From contig JAUNBF010000015.1 in assembly GCA_030527185.1 (NCBI GenBank), positions 1-58,784 of the forward strand: a DNA stretch of 58,784 nt, written 5' to 3'. Source of the stretch: Planctomycetia bacterium (GTDB taxonomy: Bacteria; Planctomycetota; Planctomycetia; Pirellulales; Thermoguttaceae). Numbering within the stretch: position 1 is the stretch's first letter; the number at the start of each line of letters is the position of its first letter. Position numbers and translations under genes: made by a program. Under the pieces are notes generated by a model, which saw only the letters and a list, made by a program, of their open reading frames with translations, was not told the DNA's origin and ran no database searches. Shown one piece after another: positions 17,784 through 28,200 of the stretch.

Positions 17784-18596
17784 ATGAAAAAATTTTGCGT
17801 AATATTGCCCGCAGCGGGAAAAAGCAGCCGTTTTGGCAATTTGCATTATAAAAAACCGTTCGCCATGCTCAACGATCGAGCTGTTTGGCTCCACAGTGCC
17901 CAACGTTTCCTGAATCGGGACGACGTGACGCAACTTCTGCTCGTCGTTGCCCCGGAAGACTACGAGGAAGTCCTCTGGAAATACCAGGCCGACCTCACAT
18001 TTTTAGGCATCCAGGTCGTCCGAGGTGGAAAAGAACGTTCCGATTCGATTGCCAATGCCATCCCGCATATCGACCCGCAGTGCGACTTTGTCTGTATCCA
18101 TGACGCGGCCCGCCCGTGCGTGACGGATGCATGGATTCAGGACGTTTTTGAAGTGGCGGAAAGAACCGGTGCCGCCATTTTAGGCATTCCTCTGGCAGAC
18201 ACAATCAAGAAAATCGAACCATCCCCCTCCGCCAACAGACGGAAGAAAAAAGCACTTTCGCTCGACCAACTCATTCCCGACAACCAGTCTCCCGAAAAAG
18301 AGAAAGGGGACGGCACCATCCTCGGCACCCTCGACCGCACCAACGTCTGGGCAGCCCAAACCCCACAAGTTTTCCGCCGCGACTGGTTCGAGGAGATGTA
18401 CGCACACCGTTCGGCAGGCAATTCCCCGCTCATCACCGACGACGCCATGCTTTTCGAGTTGGCTGGCAAACATGTTCACGTGGTGGAGAGTTCGTCGATG
18501 AATTTGAAAATCACGACGCAGGACGATTTGAAGCTGGCCGAAGCGATTCACAAAATCCTTTTCCAGCCACGTAAAGCCACTTTCCACGACCTGTAA
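17784..18596 (+). CDS. ispD: 2-C-methyl-D-erythritol 4-phosphate cytidylyltransferase
   Basis: IspD couples CTP to MEP in the non-mevalonate isoprenoid pathway. All motifs are present: LPAAGKSSRFG (residues 8-18), GGKERSDSIANAI, IHDAARPCV, LADTIKKI, AAQTPQVFRRD, LITDDAMLFE and ESSSMNLKITTQDD at the end. The chain has 270 residues against the usual 225-235. The excess is a charged, proline-rich insert of about 27 residues between DTIKKI and the LDRTNVW segment. The ATG follows a GGA-containing site. It is divergent from the mqnD-like gene and upstream of a secreted HEAT protein. Confidence 0.95.
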   Translation: MKKFCVILPAAGKSSRFGNLHYKKPFAMLNDRAVWLHSAQRFLNRDDVTQLLLVVAPEDYEEVLWKYQADLTFLGIQVVRGGKERSDSIANAIPHIDPQCDFVCIHDAARPCVTDAWIQDVFEVAERTGAAILGIPLADTIKKIEPSPSANRRKKKALSLDQLIPDNQSPEKEKGDGTILGTLDRTNVWAAQTPQVFRRDWFEEMYAHRSAGNSPLITDDAMLFELAGKHVHVVESSSMNLKITTQDDLKLAEAIHKILFQPRKATFHDL

Positions 18597-18625
18597 ACCG
18601 GAACCATCACGAAGGAGTCCATGCG

Positions 18626-19813
18626 ATGAACTGCCGCTTTTATTGGGGAATGCTCCTTTTTCTGGGAGTTTCGACCGCGATGTCGGAAGATTTTCTGGAA
18701 TTGCGTAATGGCAATCGTCTTTCGGGAAAATGGCTCAATCCGGCGACGAAAAAACCCGCCACGTACCGTTTCGAGACTTCCGATGGCCTCCAGATCGAAA
18801 TTGCTGCTGAGGAAGTCGCGTCGATGGACCGCCAGGGAAAGCATTCCGACGAATACGAAAAACGGTTGGCGCAAACCCCGGACACGGTGGAAGGGAATCT
18901 GGAACTGGCGCAGTGGTGTTCCGAAAACGGTCTTCCGTCCCGGCAAAAAATCCACCTTCGCCGCGTTTTGGAATTGGAACCGGATCACGCGGAAGCCCGT
19001 CGGAAACTCGGTTATCGCCGGATGGTCGACGGCCAATGGCGGACTGCCGAAGAAGAAATGGAGGAACAGGGAAAGGTCTTCTACAACGGTCGCTGGATGT
19101 CCAAACAGGAAAAAGAGGTTCTGGAAAACAAGAAAAAGGATAAATACGCCACTCAAAAAATGACGAAAGCCATTGCCCGATGGCGAAACGATATTGGCAC
19201 CCGGAAAAACGACGAAGCGATTGCCAACATCGAATCCCTGACCGATCCGTTGGCCGTTCCCGGTCTGACGGCCGTGCTGAAAAAAGAAAAACGGCAGTCC
19301 GTTCGGAAACTTTTCCTCAAAGCCCTGGGACGCATCGGCACTCCCGAAGCGTGGAAAGTCCTCATGGTTCTGGCAGTGAACGACTCAGATGAAGAGATTC
19401 GGATGAGTTGTCTGGACATTTTGAAAGTCCATCCCAACCCCACCATCACCGAATACTTCATTTCTCGCCTTTCTCCCAAAACCAGCACAAACGTTCAAGT
19501 CAATCGCGCTGCCCAGGCCTTGGGAGAGTTAGGCGACCGAACGGCCATTCCAGCCCTGATCGATGCTCTGATAACCCGCCACAAATACGTCATCAACCCC
19601 AATCAAGGCCAGACAACCACAACCTTCGGCGGCCAGACAGGAAGCAGTGGCGGTGGCTTTTCCTTCGGCAGTTCGCAACAGCTCGTTTACAAGCAACATC
19701 AAAACGAAGGGGCATTAAATGCCTTAAAAAAACTGACCGGAGTCAATTTCATTTACGAGATTCCCGCGTGGAAGAATTGGTATCAGTCCCAGCATTTCAA
19801 GGAATCCCAATAA
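18626..19813 (+). CDS. Secreted HEAT-repeat protein
   Basis: This 395-residue protein opens with a signal peptide (about residues 1-20, cut near AMSED). A short beta-rich part follows (FLELRNGNRLSGKW), resembling proteins that begin with a list of 'L-x-NG' strands. Next is a helical part with a TPR-like unit (HLRRVLELEPDHAEARRKLG). From about residue 190 come HEAT-like units (LTDPLAVPGLTAVLKKE, KALGRIGTPEAWKVL, AAQALGELGDRTAIPALIDAL). A Gly/Ser/Thr-rich linker interrupts the last repeat near residue 335. Such proteins are frequent in planctomycetes, with unknown roles in protein contacts. AAGGAG precedes the start, and the gene is followed after 11 bp by another secreted protein. Confidence 0.8.
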   Translation: MNCRFYWGMLLFLGVSTAMSEDFLELRNGNRLSGKWLNPATKKPATYRFETSDGLQIEIAAEEVASMDRQGKHSDEYEKRLAQTPDTVEGNLELAQWCSENGLPSRQKIHLRRVLELEPDHAEARRKLGYRRMVDGQWRTAEEEMEEQGKVFYNGRWMSKQEKEVLENKKKDKYATQKMTKAIARWRNDIGTRKNDEAIANIESLTDPLAVPGLTAVLKKEKRQSVRKLFLKALGRIGTPEAWKVLMVLAVNDSDEEIRMSCLDILKVHPNPTITEYFISRLSPKTSTNVQVNRAAQALGELGDRTAIPALIDALITRHKYVINPNQGQTTTTFGGQTGSSGGGFSFGSSQQLVYKQHQNEGALNALKKLTGVNFIYEIPAWKNWYQSQHFKESQ

Positions 19814-19824
19814 AAGGAGAAAAG

Positions 19825-20838
19825 ATGTATCGACGCCTGTTTTTAGCCCTTATTTTATGGACAGTTTCACACGCAACGTGGGGAGCGGAGTGGGAGCTTT
19901 ATCCTCTCAATGATTTTTGCGCAGACGCAAGTGGTCTCACCCTCACCCCGTGGGGCGACGTTTTGATTTCCGTTCCGAATTTTGGGGATACGAATCGAAT
20001 TGCGATGTTCATCCGTCTTCACGAGAAGCAACTTTACCTTTGGGGCATATCTCCTGTCTCTCCGGCAAGTGGGCGAGGCGTCCCGGCAGGGATTGTCTTT
20101 GGGGAGGATGAAAACCTCTACATTTGCGACAATCAGAATCGAGTGGCCGATGGACAGGAAGGGCGAATTCTTCGTGTTCTGGTGAATTCCTCGCACCGTC
20201 CGTACGCGGCTCAACTGGTTGCCAGTGGCCTCCAGCATCCTCACCGCATAGCGATTTTCGGCGAGCATCTTTACGTGACGCAATATTTTTATGCCGCGCA
20301 GGAATCCTCGGATGTCTGGCAGAGTAGTCTCTATCGTTTTCCGATTCATGTGGAGAACATTCCCGTGACCCCCCTGCCCGACGATCCAAGCCTTCTTCAC
20401 ACGTTCCCGTTCACGAACCCTGAAAAGAAACAGCTTCCCCTCTCACTTTGCTTTGATCCAAGCGGCAAACTTTACGTCGGCAATCCCGCGGAAGGGGCGA
20501 TTTATCACGTGACGTTCGACGAGAAGGGAAAAGTGCGGGAAGTGACGGAATACCTCCGAGCGTCCGAGCTAACGTCCATCGACGGCATGGCGGCAGACGG
20601 AGCGGGCAATTTGTATATTGGCAACGCGTCGCTGCACACTATTTTCCGTATCACGCCGGCCAAAACCATCGAGCCGTTTTTGCGGGGGGAAGAAGTTGGA
20701 TTCCGCCAGCCACAAGACATTTGTTGGGGGGAGGGCGTTCTCTATTTCACCTGCCGGACTTTGGAATCGACGCCAGCCGTGGGGTTATGGCGATTTTCCG
20801 AAGCCGTTCCGTCCTCAGAAAACGCGGCTCAACCATGA
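19825..20838 (+). CDS. Secreted SMP-30/gluconolactonase-like beta-propeller protein
   Basis: The start is set at 19825, where AAAGGAGAAAAG precedes ATG and a clear signal peptide (RRLFLALILWTVSHATWGA) follows; the open frame extends further upstream but overlaps the HEAT gene. The mature part has repeated blade motifs: GIVFGEDENLYICDNQN, RIAIFGEHLYVTQ, LCFDPSGKLYVGNPAEGAIY and GMAADGAGNLYIGNASLHTIFRI. These suit a six-bladed NHL/SMP-30-type propeller. Whether it is a lactonase or a binding protein cannot be told. It lies 11 bp after the HEAT gene and is convergent with the GntP permease. Confidence 0.75.
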   Translation: MYRRLFLALILWTVSHATWGAEWELYPLNDFCADASGLTLTPWGDVLISVPNFGDTNRIAMFIRLHEKQLYLWGISPVSPASGRGVPAGIVFGEDENLYICDNQNRVADGQEGRILRVLVNSSHRPYAAQLVASGLQHPHRIAIFGEHLYVTQYFYAAQESSDVWQSSLYRFPIHVENIPVTPLPDDPSLLHTFPFTNPEKKQLPLSLCFDPSGKLYVGNPAEGAIYHVTFDEKGKVREVTEYLRASELTSIDGMAADGAGNLYIGNASLHTIFRITPAKTIEPFLRGEEVGFRQPQDICWGEGVLYFTCRTLESTPAVGLWRFSEAVPSSENAAQP

Positions 20839-20850
20839 TTCAGCCATATT

Positions 20851-22260
20851 TTATCCCGTGAAAGGCAAAATCTGGCTCAGGAGTACCGTGACCAGCAATC
20901 CTGCCAGTCCCATGCAAGTCAGCCCCACCGTCCATGTTTTCAAGGAAGTCGTTTCTCCCAATCCGCTCATTTGCGAGAAGATGCAGAAGCCGCTATCGTT
21001 CATCCAGCCAGTCACGCAGGAGCCAACCCCAATGACGACAGCCAGATAACCGGGATGGAAGCCGAGCATTTCGGCCTGAAAATTCATGGCGGAAAAGATA
21101 CCTGCGGTGGTAATCATGGCGGTGGTGCTGGAGCCTTGCGCGGTTTTAATCATGGCGGCGACGGCAAAGGCAGCGACAAGAATCCAGATTCCATGAATGG
21201 CACCATCGAGCGTCATGAGCGACTCGATTCGTTCATCGACACCACTGGCACGGAGCATACTTCCCAACGCTCCTCCCGCGGAGGTAATGAGAATGATCAT
21301 TCCGGCAGTTGAGATGGCACTTTGAAGATACTTTTCCAACTGCAGGAATGTCAGTTGGCGAGTCCGTTTCAAAATCCACGCGGCCGTTGTCGCCGCGAGA
21401 ATCAGAGCGACCTGCGGATTTCCGAGCAGAGCCATTCCTTCCAGACAGAGGTTTCCCTTTTCGGAGGAGTGTATCGCGGGCAGGAGCATCGTCATGCACG
21501 TTCCGAGCGAAATCAGCACGACCGGGAGGAGGATTGGCAAAATGGCCCATCCGAACGATGGCAGAGGAACGTTTTTTTCGCTGGTAGTTGTTTCGGTTTC
21601 GAGCGTCTGGAGTGCTTCCGGGAGGACTTCGGGCTGCGGATGACAACGGTCGAGCCAACGGGCAATCAGAAGAGCGAAGGGGATGGTTCCGATTCCGACC
21701 AGACTTCCCAGCAACATCATCATTCCGACGGAAATACCCATCTCTTCGGCAACCACCAGAGGCCCTGGTGTAGGCGGGACGAGGGTATGAGCCAGCGTTG
21801 CGCCAAATCCGATGGCGAGAAGATAGAGGACGTAATGCTTTTTTTCCGCCTGATAGACCGACTTTGCCAGGGGGAGGAGGAGGTAAAAAACAGCGTCGTA
21901 GAATACCGGAACGGCAAGCAGGAATCCGCCACTCATGAGAGCTTCGGTCAATCGTTTTTGTCCGAAGAATTTCAGGATGGTCTGGACGATCCTGTCGGCA
22001 GCCCCACTGGCGGTCAAGCAATTGCCGATAATAGCTCCCATAACAATCAGGATGGCGATTTTTCCTGCCATTTCCCCCAGAGCGGTTGCGACGCGGGAAA
22101 ATTTGGCGACCCAGGAGAATTCCGCTCCAGGGACACCGGGGGAGAGGAAACTGACGAGCAAAGCCCCTGCCAGCAGAGCGATAAAAGGATTCATTCGCAG
22201 GCAAACGATCATCCCCACCACCAGCAACAGTCCCAACAACAAAATCAAAAGTGGATCCAT
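20851..22260 (-). CDS. GntP family gluconate/sugar-acid permease
   Basis: This 469-residue inner membrane protein carries long hydrophobic segments from the first residues (LLILLLGLLLVVGMIVCLRM). It has the GntP marks GAIIGNCLTASGAADRIVQT, FYDAVFYLLLPLA, HTLVPPTPGPLVVAEEMG and AQGSSTTAMITTAG. The family imports gluconate and related sugar acids by proton symport. An isomerase-type TIM-barrel gene lies directly upstream on the same strand, 45 bp away, which supports a small sugar-acid uptake and catabolism unit. GGGGAG precedes the ATG. Confidence 0.93.
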   Translation of the reverse strand: MDPLLILLLGLLLVVGMIVCLRMNPFIALLAGALLVSFLSPGVPGAEFSWVAKFSRVATALGEMAGKIAILIVMGAIIGNCLTASGAADRIVQTILKFFGQKRLTEALMSGGFLLAVPVFYDAVFYLLLPLAKSVYQAEKKHYVLYLLAIGFGATLAHTLVPPTPGPLVVAEEMGISVGMMMLLGSLVGIGTIPFALLIARWLDRCHPQPEVLPEALQTLETETTTSEKNVPLPSFGWAILPILLPVVLISLGTCMTMLLPAIHSSEKGNLCLEGMALLGNPQVALILAATTAAWILKRTRQLTFLQLEKYLQSAISTAGMIILITSAGGALGSMLRASGVDERIESLMTLDGAIHGIWILVAAFAVAAMIKTAQGSSTTAMITTAGIFSAMNFQAEMLGFHPGYLAVVIGVGSCVTGWMNDSGFCIFSQMSGLGETTSLKTWTVGLTCMGLAGLLVTVLLSQILPFTG

Positions 22261-22305
22261 CGGAAACTCCCCGGGGGTGGTTGGTTGATAATTGATAGTT
22301 GATAA

Positions 22306-23061
22306 TTACAAAAGGCTTTCGAGTAAGAGTCGCATTTTTCGCATTTCCTGGGTCACGTCCATTTCGTTTTCGTTTTGAATATCGACGCTCAGTCCGCGTT
22401 GGTAGTGGGCTTGTTCGAGACTGGCGATAATTTTTCCGAATTCGAGTTCGCCCTGCCCGACGCAGACTTGGAATTTATCGAAACGCGTATCCCTGAGGCG
22501 GACGTGGCAGACTTTATCGAGGATACTTTCATAGGACCGTCGGGATTCAGGTTGTTGGAAGATGAAGTGGCTTGGGTCGAGCGTCACATGGAGGCCGGGG
22601 ATGACTTTACACAAGGTTTTGGTTGTTTCGAGTTCTTCGGTCAAATGCCCTCTTTCGGTGAGGAGTCCGACGAGAATTCCACGTTTTCCCGCCTCATCGA
22701 CACAGACTCGCAATCGTTCGACTTCCGAATTGAAGGGGAATCCCCACGGAGCGGAACGCAGCGCGATGGTGACGACCTGCATTACTTTTGCCAATTTACA
22801 GATAGCAATGAACTGCTGGACGTATTCGTCGGTATCTTCCGTGGTAATTTCCACACTGAAGCATCCGGGGATGAGTCGGTAGAGATTCTTCAGTCGAACG
22901 GCCGTCCCCTGCAAATCCTGGCAGACCTCCGACGGTTTCAGGTACGCATTCGATTCGTGAAACATGAGTTCCACATGCGAGTATTCCAAATCGGCAATTT
23001 TTTCCAAAGACTGGTCGAGCGACAATTCTCCGAAACAGTTGGTTGTTGCGCAGATAAACAC
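22306..23061 (-). CDS. Sugar phosphate isomerase/epimerase (xylose isomerase-like TIM barrel)
   Basis: These 251 residues have the AP-endonuclease-2/xylose-isomerase-like barrel order: an N-terminal strand ICATTNCFGEL, then LEYSHVELMFHESNAY, VVTIALRSAPWG, VGLLTERG, the metal-site strand LHVTLDPSHFIF, CHVRLRDTR and a final LSVDIQNENEMD. The start is a GTG at 23061 with AGGAGG eight bases upstream, which decides it. The reaction is not evident. With the GntP permease downstream, a role in converting an imported sugar acid is likely. A short AT-rich repeat (TTGATAATTGATAGTTGATA) fills part of the gap between the two genes. Confidence 0.82.
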   Translation of the reverse strand: MFICATTNCFGELSLDQSLEKIADLEYSHVELMFHESNAYLKPSEVCQDLQGTAVRLKNLYRLIPGCFSVEITTEDTDEYVQQFIAICKLAKVMQVVTIALRSAPWGFPFNSEVERLRVCVDEAGKRGILVGLLTERGHLTEELETTKTLCKVIPGLHVTLDPSHFIFQQPESRRSYESILDKVCHVRLRDTRFDKFQVCVGQGELEFGKIIASLEQAHYQRGLSVDIQNENEMDVTQEMRKMRLLLESLL

Positions 23062-23514
23062 GTTTTCACCTCCTGGAAAGAGGGGTCTTACCCCTTATCC
23101 ATGTAACTTATTCTTTCCTGGGTTCTGCCGTTTCGCAGTCCATTTCCCGGACACACGCGACATTTCCATACCGGTTCCACGGGAGATTTTCCGGGAACGA
23201 AACCTTTCGCTCATCTTTGGAGGAGTGGCTTGTGGGAAAATCCGAAAAACTCTGGTGGAGAAGTATAGTTTACGAAAATTCAGGGATAAATCAAGAGCAA
23301 ATTTTTATTTTTTTAAGAAAGAGTCTGGAGAGAGAGGAAGGGGGAGAGGAATGGGAGAACGATTTTTCAGGGAAAACGGGAAATATTTTCCATTTTCCTG
23401 AAGTTCTGCCCCCTGGAAGGAAAATTGGGGGGTGGAAAGGTCTTCCCACAGGCGGGGAATTGTGTTAAAATAAGGAAAAGAGAGTGTTCGTTCAGACCTT
23501 GGTGAGGATACGAT
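23062..23514. other. Divergent intergenic region
   Basis: This 450-bp gap lies between the minus-strand isomerase gene and the plus-strand DUF1570-like gene. It contains AT-rich stretches (around 23265-23320 and 23385-23400) that may hold both promoters, but no clear -35/-10 pair that I would assign. No credible open frame is present. Confidence 0.4.
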
Positions 23515-25023
23515 ATGTTCCGACGTGGAGTTCTTGGAATTTTACTTCTCCTTTGGGGAAACGTGGCGTTGTGCGAGGAAAATCCCTTTCTCCGTCAGTG
23601 GAAAAATTTCCAGGAAGATTATGCCGAACAACTGGAGGAATTGGCGAAGTGGTGCGAGGAAAACGACCTTCCCGAACAGGCCGAAAAAGCCCGCCAGTAT
23701 CTCCAGAAACCTTTCGATGAAGACAAAGTTTATGTAGCCATCCTTCCACAGCAAATGAACAAGATGGCGTTGTCGAAAAAGAAGGGGAAAAAGTCGTCGA
23801 AAAAAGGGGACGAAGAAACTCCCGCGAAAACGATAGGGGAACAGAAGTTTTTCAAACTACGTGAAAAGGCCTCGCTTTACCTCCTCAACCAGTCGCGCAA
23901 AGCGGTTCGTGCCGGGCACATTTCGCTCGGATTCGACTTTTTGATGAAGGCGCTGGAAGAGAATCCCGACAACGAAGCGGCTCGGAAGATTCTGGGGTAT
24001 CGCAAATTTCGGGATCAGTGGCTGTCCGATTTTGAAGTGTCGCAAATCCAGGCAAAAAAGGTCTATCACGAACAGTTTGGCTGGATTCCGCGTGCCCATG
24101 TCAAGCGTTATGAGGCAGGGGAACGCTTTTTTCGCGGCCAGTGGATTTCGGCGGAGGAGGATGCCGAGTTCCACCGTTCGATCGAGAATGGCTGGGTGAT
24201 TGAAACGGCTCACTATAAAATCGTGACGAATCACAGTATTGAGGAAGGGGTGAAACTGGGCGAAAATTTGGAGAAGCTCTACCGCGTCTGGAAACAGTTG
24301 TTTCTGGGCTACTACGCCACTCCGCAGCAGGTCGTCGCGTTGTTTGAGGGGAAACCGGGGCTGGCTACCCCGCAGGCCAAACACCAGGTCTACTTTTTCC
24401 GCACCCGACAGGATTACAACAACCATCTGCGGGCAAAGAATCCGCAAATTGAGATGTCGTTGGGGCTTTATTCGACAGGGACGAAAATTGCCTATTTTTT
24501 TGGCGGGGAGGATTACGATATTCGGACGATGTTTCACGAAGCGACGCACCAACTTTTCCAGGAAAGTCGCAAAACCGATCTGGCGGCCGGTCGTCTGGGG
24601 AACTTCTGGACGATTGAGGGGATTGCCGTGACGATGGAGTCGCTTCACGACGAGGGGAATTACCATGTTGTCGGCGGTTTTGACGACGAACGGATGCTGG
24701 CGGCGCGGCTGCGGTATCGTGGTGGTTTTTACGTTCCGCTCGAAATGCTGGCTCTGATGGATACGCGGCGTTTTCAGTACCATCCTGAAGTGGTGGCATT
24801 GTACAGCCAGTCGGCAGGGCTGACGCACTTTTTCATTTTTCATGAAAACGGCCTGTATCGAGACGCTCTGGCGCAGATTTTACGGGATGTCTATACGGGC
24901 AAAAACCGAATCACGTCGATTCCGCAATACACCGGAAAAACATATCGGGAACTGGATGAGGAGTTTCAGACGTATATTACCCGTCATGCGGAAGCGCTGA
25001 AAAACTGGCGTTTCGAGGAGTGA
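23515..25023 (+). CDS. Secreted DUF1570-like putative metallopeptidase (HEATH motif)
   Basis: A signal peptide (GVLGILLLLWGNVALC) leads a 502-residue protein. The middle part has two TPR-like units (residues about 105-160), including LMKALEENPDNEAARKILGY. The C-terminal half carries MFHEATHQLFQ, in which H341-E342-A-T-H345 is an HExxH zinc site, followed by WTIEGIAVTMES with a suitably placed third-ligand glutamate. This is the gluzincin arrangement of DUF1570 proteins, which are numerous in planctomycetes. The flanking ATG has GAGGA upstream. The substrate is unknown. A lysine/serine-rich low-complexity stretch (SKKKGKKSSKKG) is at residue 80-95. Confidence 0.8.
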   Translation: MFRRGVLGILLLLWGNVALCEENPFLRQWKNFQEDYAEQLEELAKWCEENDLPEQAEKARQYLQKPFDEDKVYVAILPQQMNKMALSKKKGKKSSKKGDEETPAKTIGEQKFFKLREKASLYLLNQSRKAVRAGHISLGFDFLMKALEENPDNEAARKILGYRKFRDQWLSDFEVSQIQAKKVYHEQFGWIPRAHVKRYEAGERFFRGQWISAEEDAEFHRSIENGWVIETAHYKIVTNHSIEEGVKLGENLEKLYRVWKQLFLGYYATPQQVVALFEGKPGLATPQAKHQVYFFRTRQDYNNHLRAKNPQIEMSLGLYSTGTKIAYFFGGEDYDIRTMFHEATHQLFQESRKTDLAAGRLGNFWTIEGIAVTMESLHDEGNYHVVGGFDDERMLAARLRYRGGFYVPLEMLALMDTRRFQYHPEVVALYSQSAGLTHFFIFHENGLYRDALAQILRDVYTGKNRITSIPQYTGKTYRELDEEFQTYITRHAEALKNWRFEE

Positions 25024-25286
25024 TTTTGCCGAAGAATCCGTTTTGTGGAAAGGAATGGGTATTTTTGGTTGTATCGCCTGTAGGGAATGTAGGGAATCGT
25101 GAAAAAAGAATCACCTGGTGGAGAGGAAAAAACCGAATTTGTCGAATAGTGAAATTATCGCCAGGGAAAGTGTGTTTTTCTGGCAACGACTACAAAATTC
25201 AAGACAAACGTGGCGTTTCGGCATGAAGCGGAGGCGCAGAAACGAATTACTAATCACTACCGTTGCTTTCTTCAGGAGAGTAAGTT

Positions 25287-28200
25287 ATGTTCAAACAAAT
25301 GATAGGGATGGTTCTCTTCATGTTGCCGTTGGGTATGTGGGGAACTGTGCAGTCCGCCGAGTCCGTGACCAGTGTGGTTGACGCCGCGGCACCGCCCACG
25401 ATCGTTGCCTCTGCGGAAATACCGAAAACAGCCATGATGCAGGTGACACCGGGCGAGGAAAACGATTATTTTGTCCTTTCGGTAACGCCGGGGATTGTGG
25501 AGACGTATCCGCAGGTGGACGTGGTGGTTTTGTGCGACACTTCCGCCACGATGGCAGGTGGCTTCCGCGAAGAACAGTTGGCGGCACTGAGTTTGTTGCT
25601 GGGTTCGTTGGGTTCGGAAGACCGAGTTCAGATTCTGGCCTGCGACGTGAAAACGATTCCATTGACAACCGGCTGGTCGTCTCCGACGGCAGATTCGGTG
25701 ACGGTCGCGGTGGAAAAACTGCAAAATCGGATTCCGTTGGGTTCCAGCGACTTGAAAAAAGCGTTGGAGACGGCGGCAGGAGCGTTTGCGGGTAGCACTG
25801 GTGGCAAGGTGATTGTCTATCTGGGACAGGGAACCAGCCGTGCGAATATCCTTTTGCCGTCGGAATTCAGCGATTTGGCCAACAGTCTCGCTTCGCAGGA
25901 GATTTCGGTCGATGCGGTGGCCATGGGACCGAACATCGATATTGTTTTGCTCAAAACGCTGGCAGCCAAAACGGGTGGAAATGTGATTTATCCCTCGGAA
26001 ACGGGAGTGGATACCTTTTTGCTCAATGACGTGGCCGTTCTGCCGGAGGTGATTCGGACGAAAGTCCTCTGGCCGGCGGCGGAAGCACAGCAGATTATGG
26101 ACAGCAGTATCCAGAGTCTCTACCCTGCCCCGATTCTTCCATTGCGGTACGATCGGGAAACGATTCTCATCGGCAAAGTGAAGAAGGGGACGAGCCGTGT
26201 GAAATTGACGATTGCTCTGAAAGATGGTCGGAAATTGGACTACACGATTTCTCCCACATCCGTGACCGCGCCGTACATTCAGGAAATGGTGCAGTATGTG
26301 GAGGAGAAAAAAGGGTGGTTGCCGTTGGTGAATCAGAGCGACGTGACGAACGTGGTTCAGAACGTCAACAATCATGTGGAGACGCTCCTGGCACTGGCTC
26401 AGCAATATCTCGATCAGGACAACATGGCTCTGGACGAAGCGGCCAAACTGGTGGAGCAGGCACGTCTGAAAGACCCGAATCACGCGAAAGTGCAGGAAAT
26501 GTCGCGAGTGATTGCTGGTTTGCAGGACTCGATGCAGAACAAGATGGGGGATTTTGGTGTTCCGGCCAATGCGGGTTTGGATTTAAGCACGACAGTCGCT
26601 CGTGACGATGCGTTGGCGCAGGCTTCGCGGGTACGTGTTCAGAATACGGTCAACGATGCCCGACAACTGATGGCCTCCCAGCCGGAAGAGGCGATTGCGA
26701 TTCTGGAAATTGAGTTGGACACGATCAATGGCGAAGAACTTCCGCCGGAGGTGAAGGATTCGCTGATCAAGCAGATTCGCGGCACGACACGGGAAGCAAA
26801 AGCCCGCCAGGAAGAGTTGGCGATTCGGGATCAGGAGAACCGTACCCGGCTGGCGGAGATGCGGGAACGGCAGATTGCGTTGGACAATGCCAAGACCGAC
26901 CGACAGAAGATTCAGCAGATGATGCGTCGTTTCGACTCCCTCATGCAGGAGGGAAAATATCGTCAGGCCGAAGAGGAAGTGGCGGTCAAGATTCTGGAAA
27001 GAGACTCCTTTAATACCGCCGCCGTGGCAGGGACATTGACAGCCCGTTACAAGGGTTATGTGGATCAGATCGTCGCGACGAACATCCGTCGTCACAAAGG
27101 TTTCGTCGATGCGTTGCAGCAGGTGGAAGTGGCACACATTCCGTTCCCGGACGACCCGCCGATTTCGTATCCCGACTCGGAAGTCTGGGTGCGTCTGAGC
27201 CAGAACCGCGTGGAAAAATATGGTGCGATGGACCTGGCACAGCGGAGCAAGGTGGAAGACAAAATCAACAACGTTCTGAAGGAACCGTTGGAAGAGCCGA
27301 TCAACGCGTCGGAGACGGAATTGCAGACGGTGATCGACCAGTTGAAGAAAGACCACGGCATTGAGATTCAGATTGACAACGTGGCGTTGGAGGAACTGGG
27401 TCTCTCGGCGGACATGCCGATTACGCTGAATGTAGGCGGAATTTCGTTGGGAGCCGCGTTGCGATTGATGCTCAGTTCGCACGATTTGATGTACGTGATT
27501 GAAGACGAAGTTCTGAAAATCACGAGCAAGGAAGCGGCGGACATGAACCTGACGACGCGAGTTTATCCGGTGGCCGACCTTGTTTTGCCGATTGAAAACA
27601 TCTCCCCGATGGGCGGTGGTCTGATCGGCGGCGGCAGCATGGGGAGCAGTGGCGGCGGCATGGGCGGCGGCATGGGTGGTGGTTTCATGAGCCAGCCTTC
27701 GCCAAAACCGGTGCGTGTTTCGGAAGATGTGTCGGAAGAAACGTCGCAATCCTTTTTCAACCTTCCTGAAAGCAAAAAAATCGTTCCGGCCCAATCCTCC
27801 GCGAAAAAGAGCGTTTCGGTTTCGGAAAAATGGCAATCCTATTTTCGTGGTTTGAAAGATGCCACTCCCGAACAACTCCAGGCGAGCCAGGCGGAAATTC
27901 GCCAGACGGTGCGGGATTTGCGCAGCCGCCAGAAATTTGGAGAGATTATCACGTTGATTGAGGCGGCACTGTTGACGAACGAAGCGCAGCCGTGGATGTA
28001 CGAAACGCTGGCGATTTCGATGGTGATGGACAAACGTCCGGCAGACGATGTGGAGCGAGCGTTGACCAGTGCGTTGGAATTTTGCGAGGATCCGAATCAG
28101 ATGCTCCTGATTGGCACGTACCTGGAAAATCTCGGTTTCCCCCAGCGAGCGTTGGCGATTTACGAGCAGTTGGGAAAACTTTTCCCGAACGACGTTCAGC

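Noticed and set aside
19408..19824. Extended N-terminus of the SMP-30-like protein
   Set aside because: This part overlaps the HEAT gene in another frame, and a signal peptide with a strong ribosome-binding site begins at 19825.
25272..26483. 403-codon antisense frame opposite the start of the VWA gene
   Set aside because: Same kind of shadow, no start signal and no recognisable domain.
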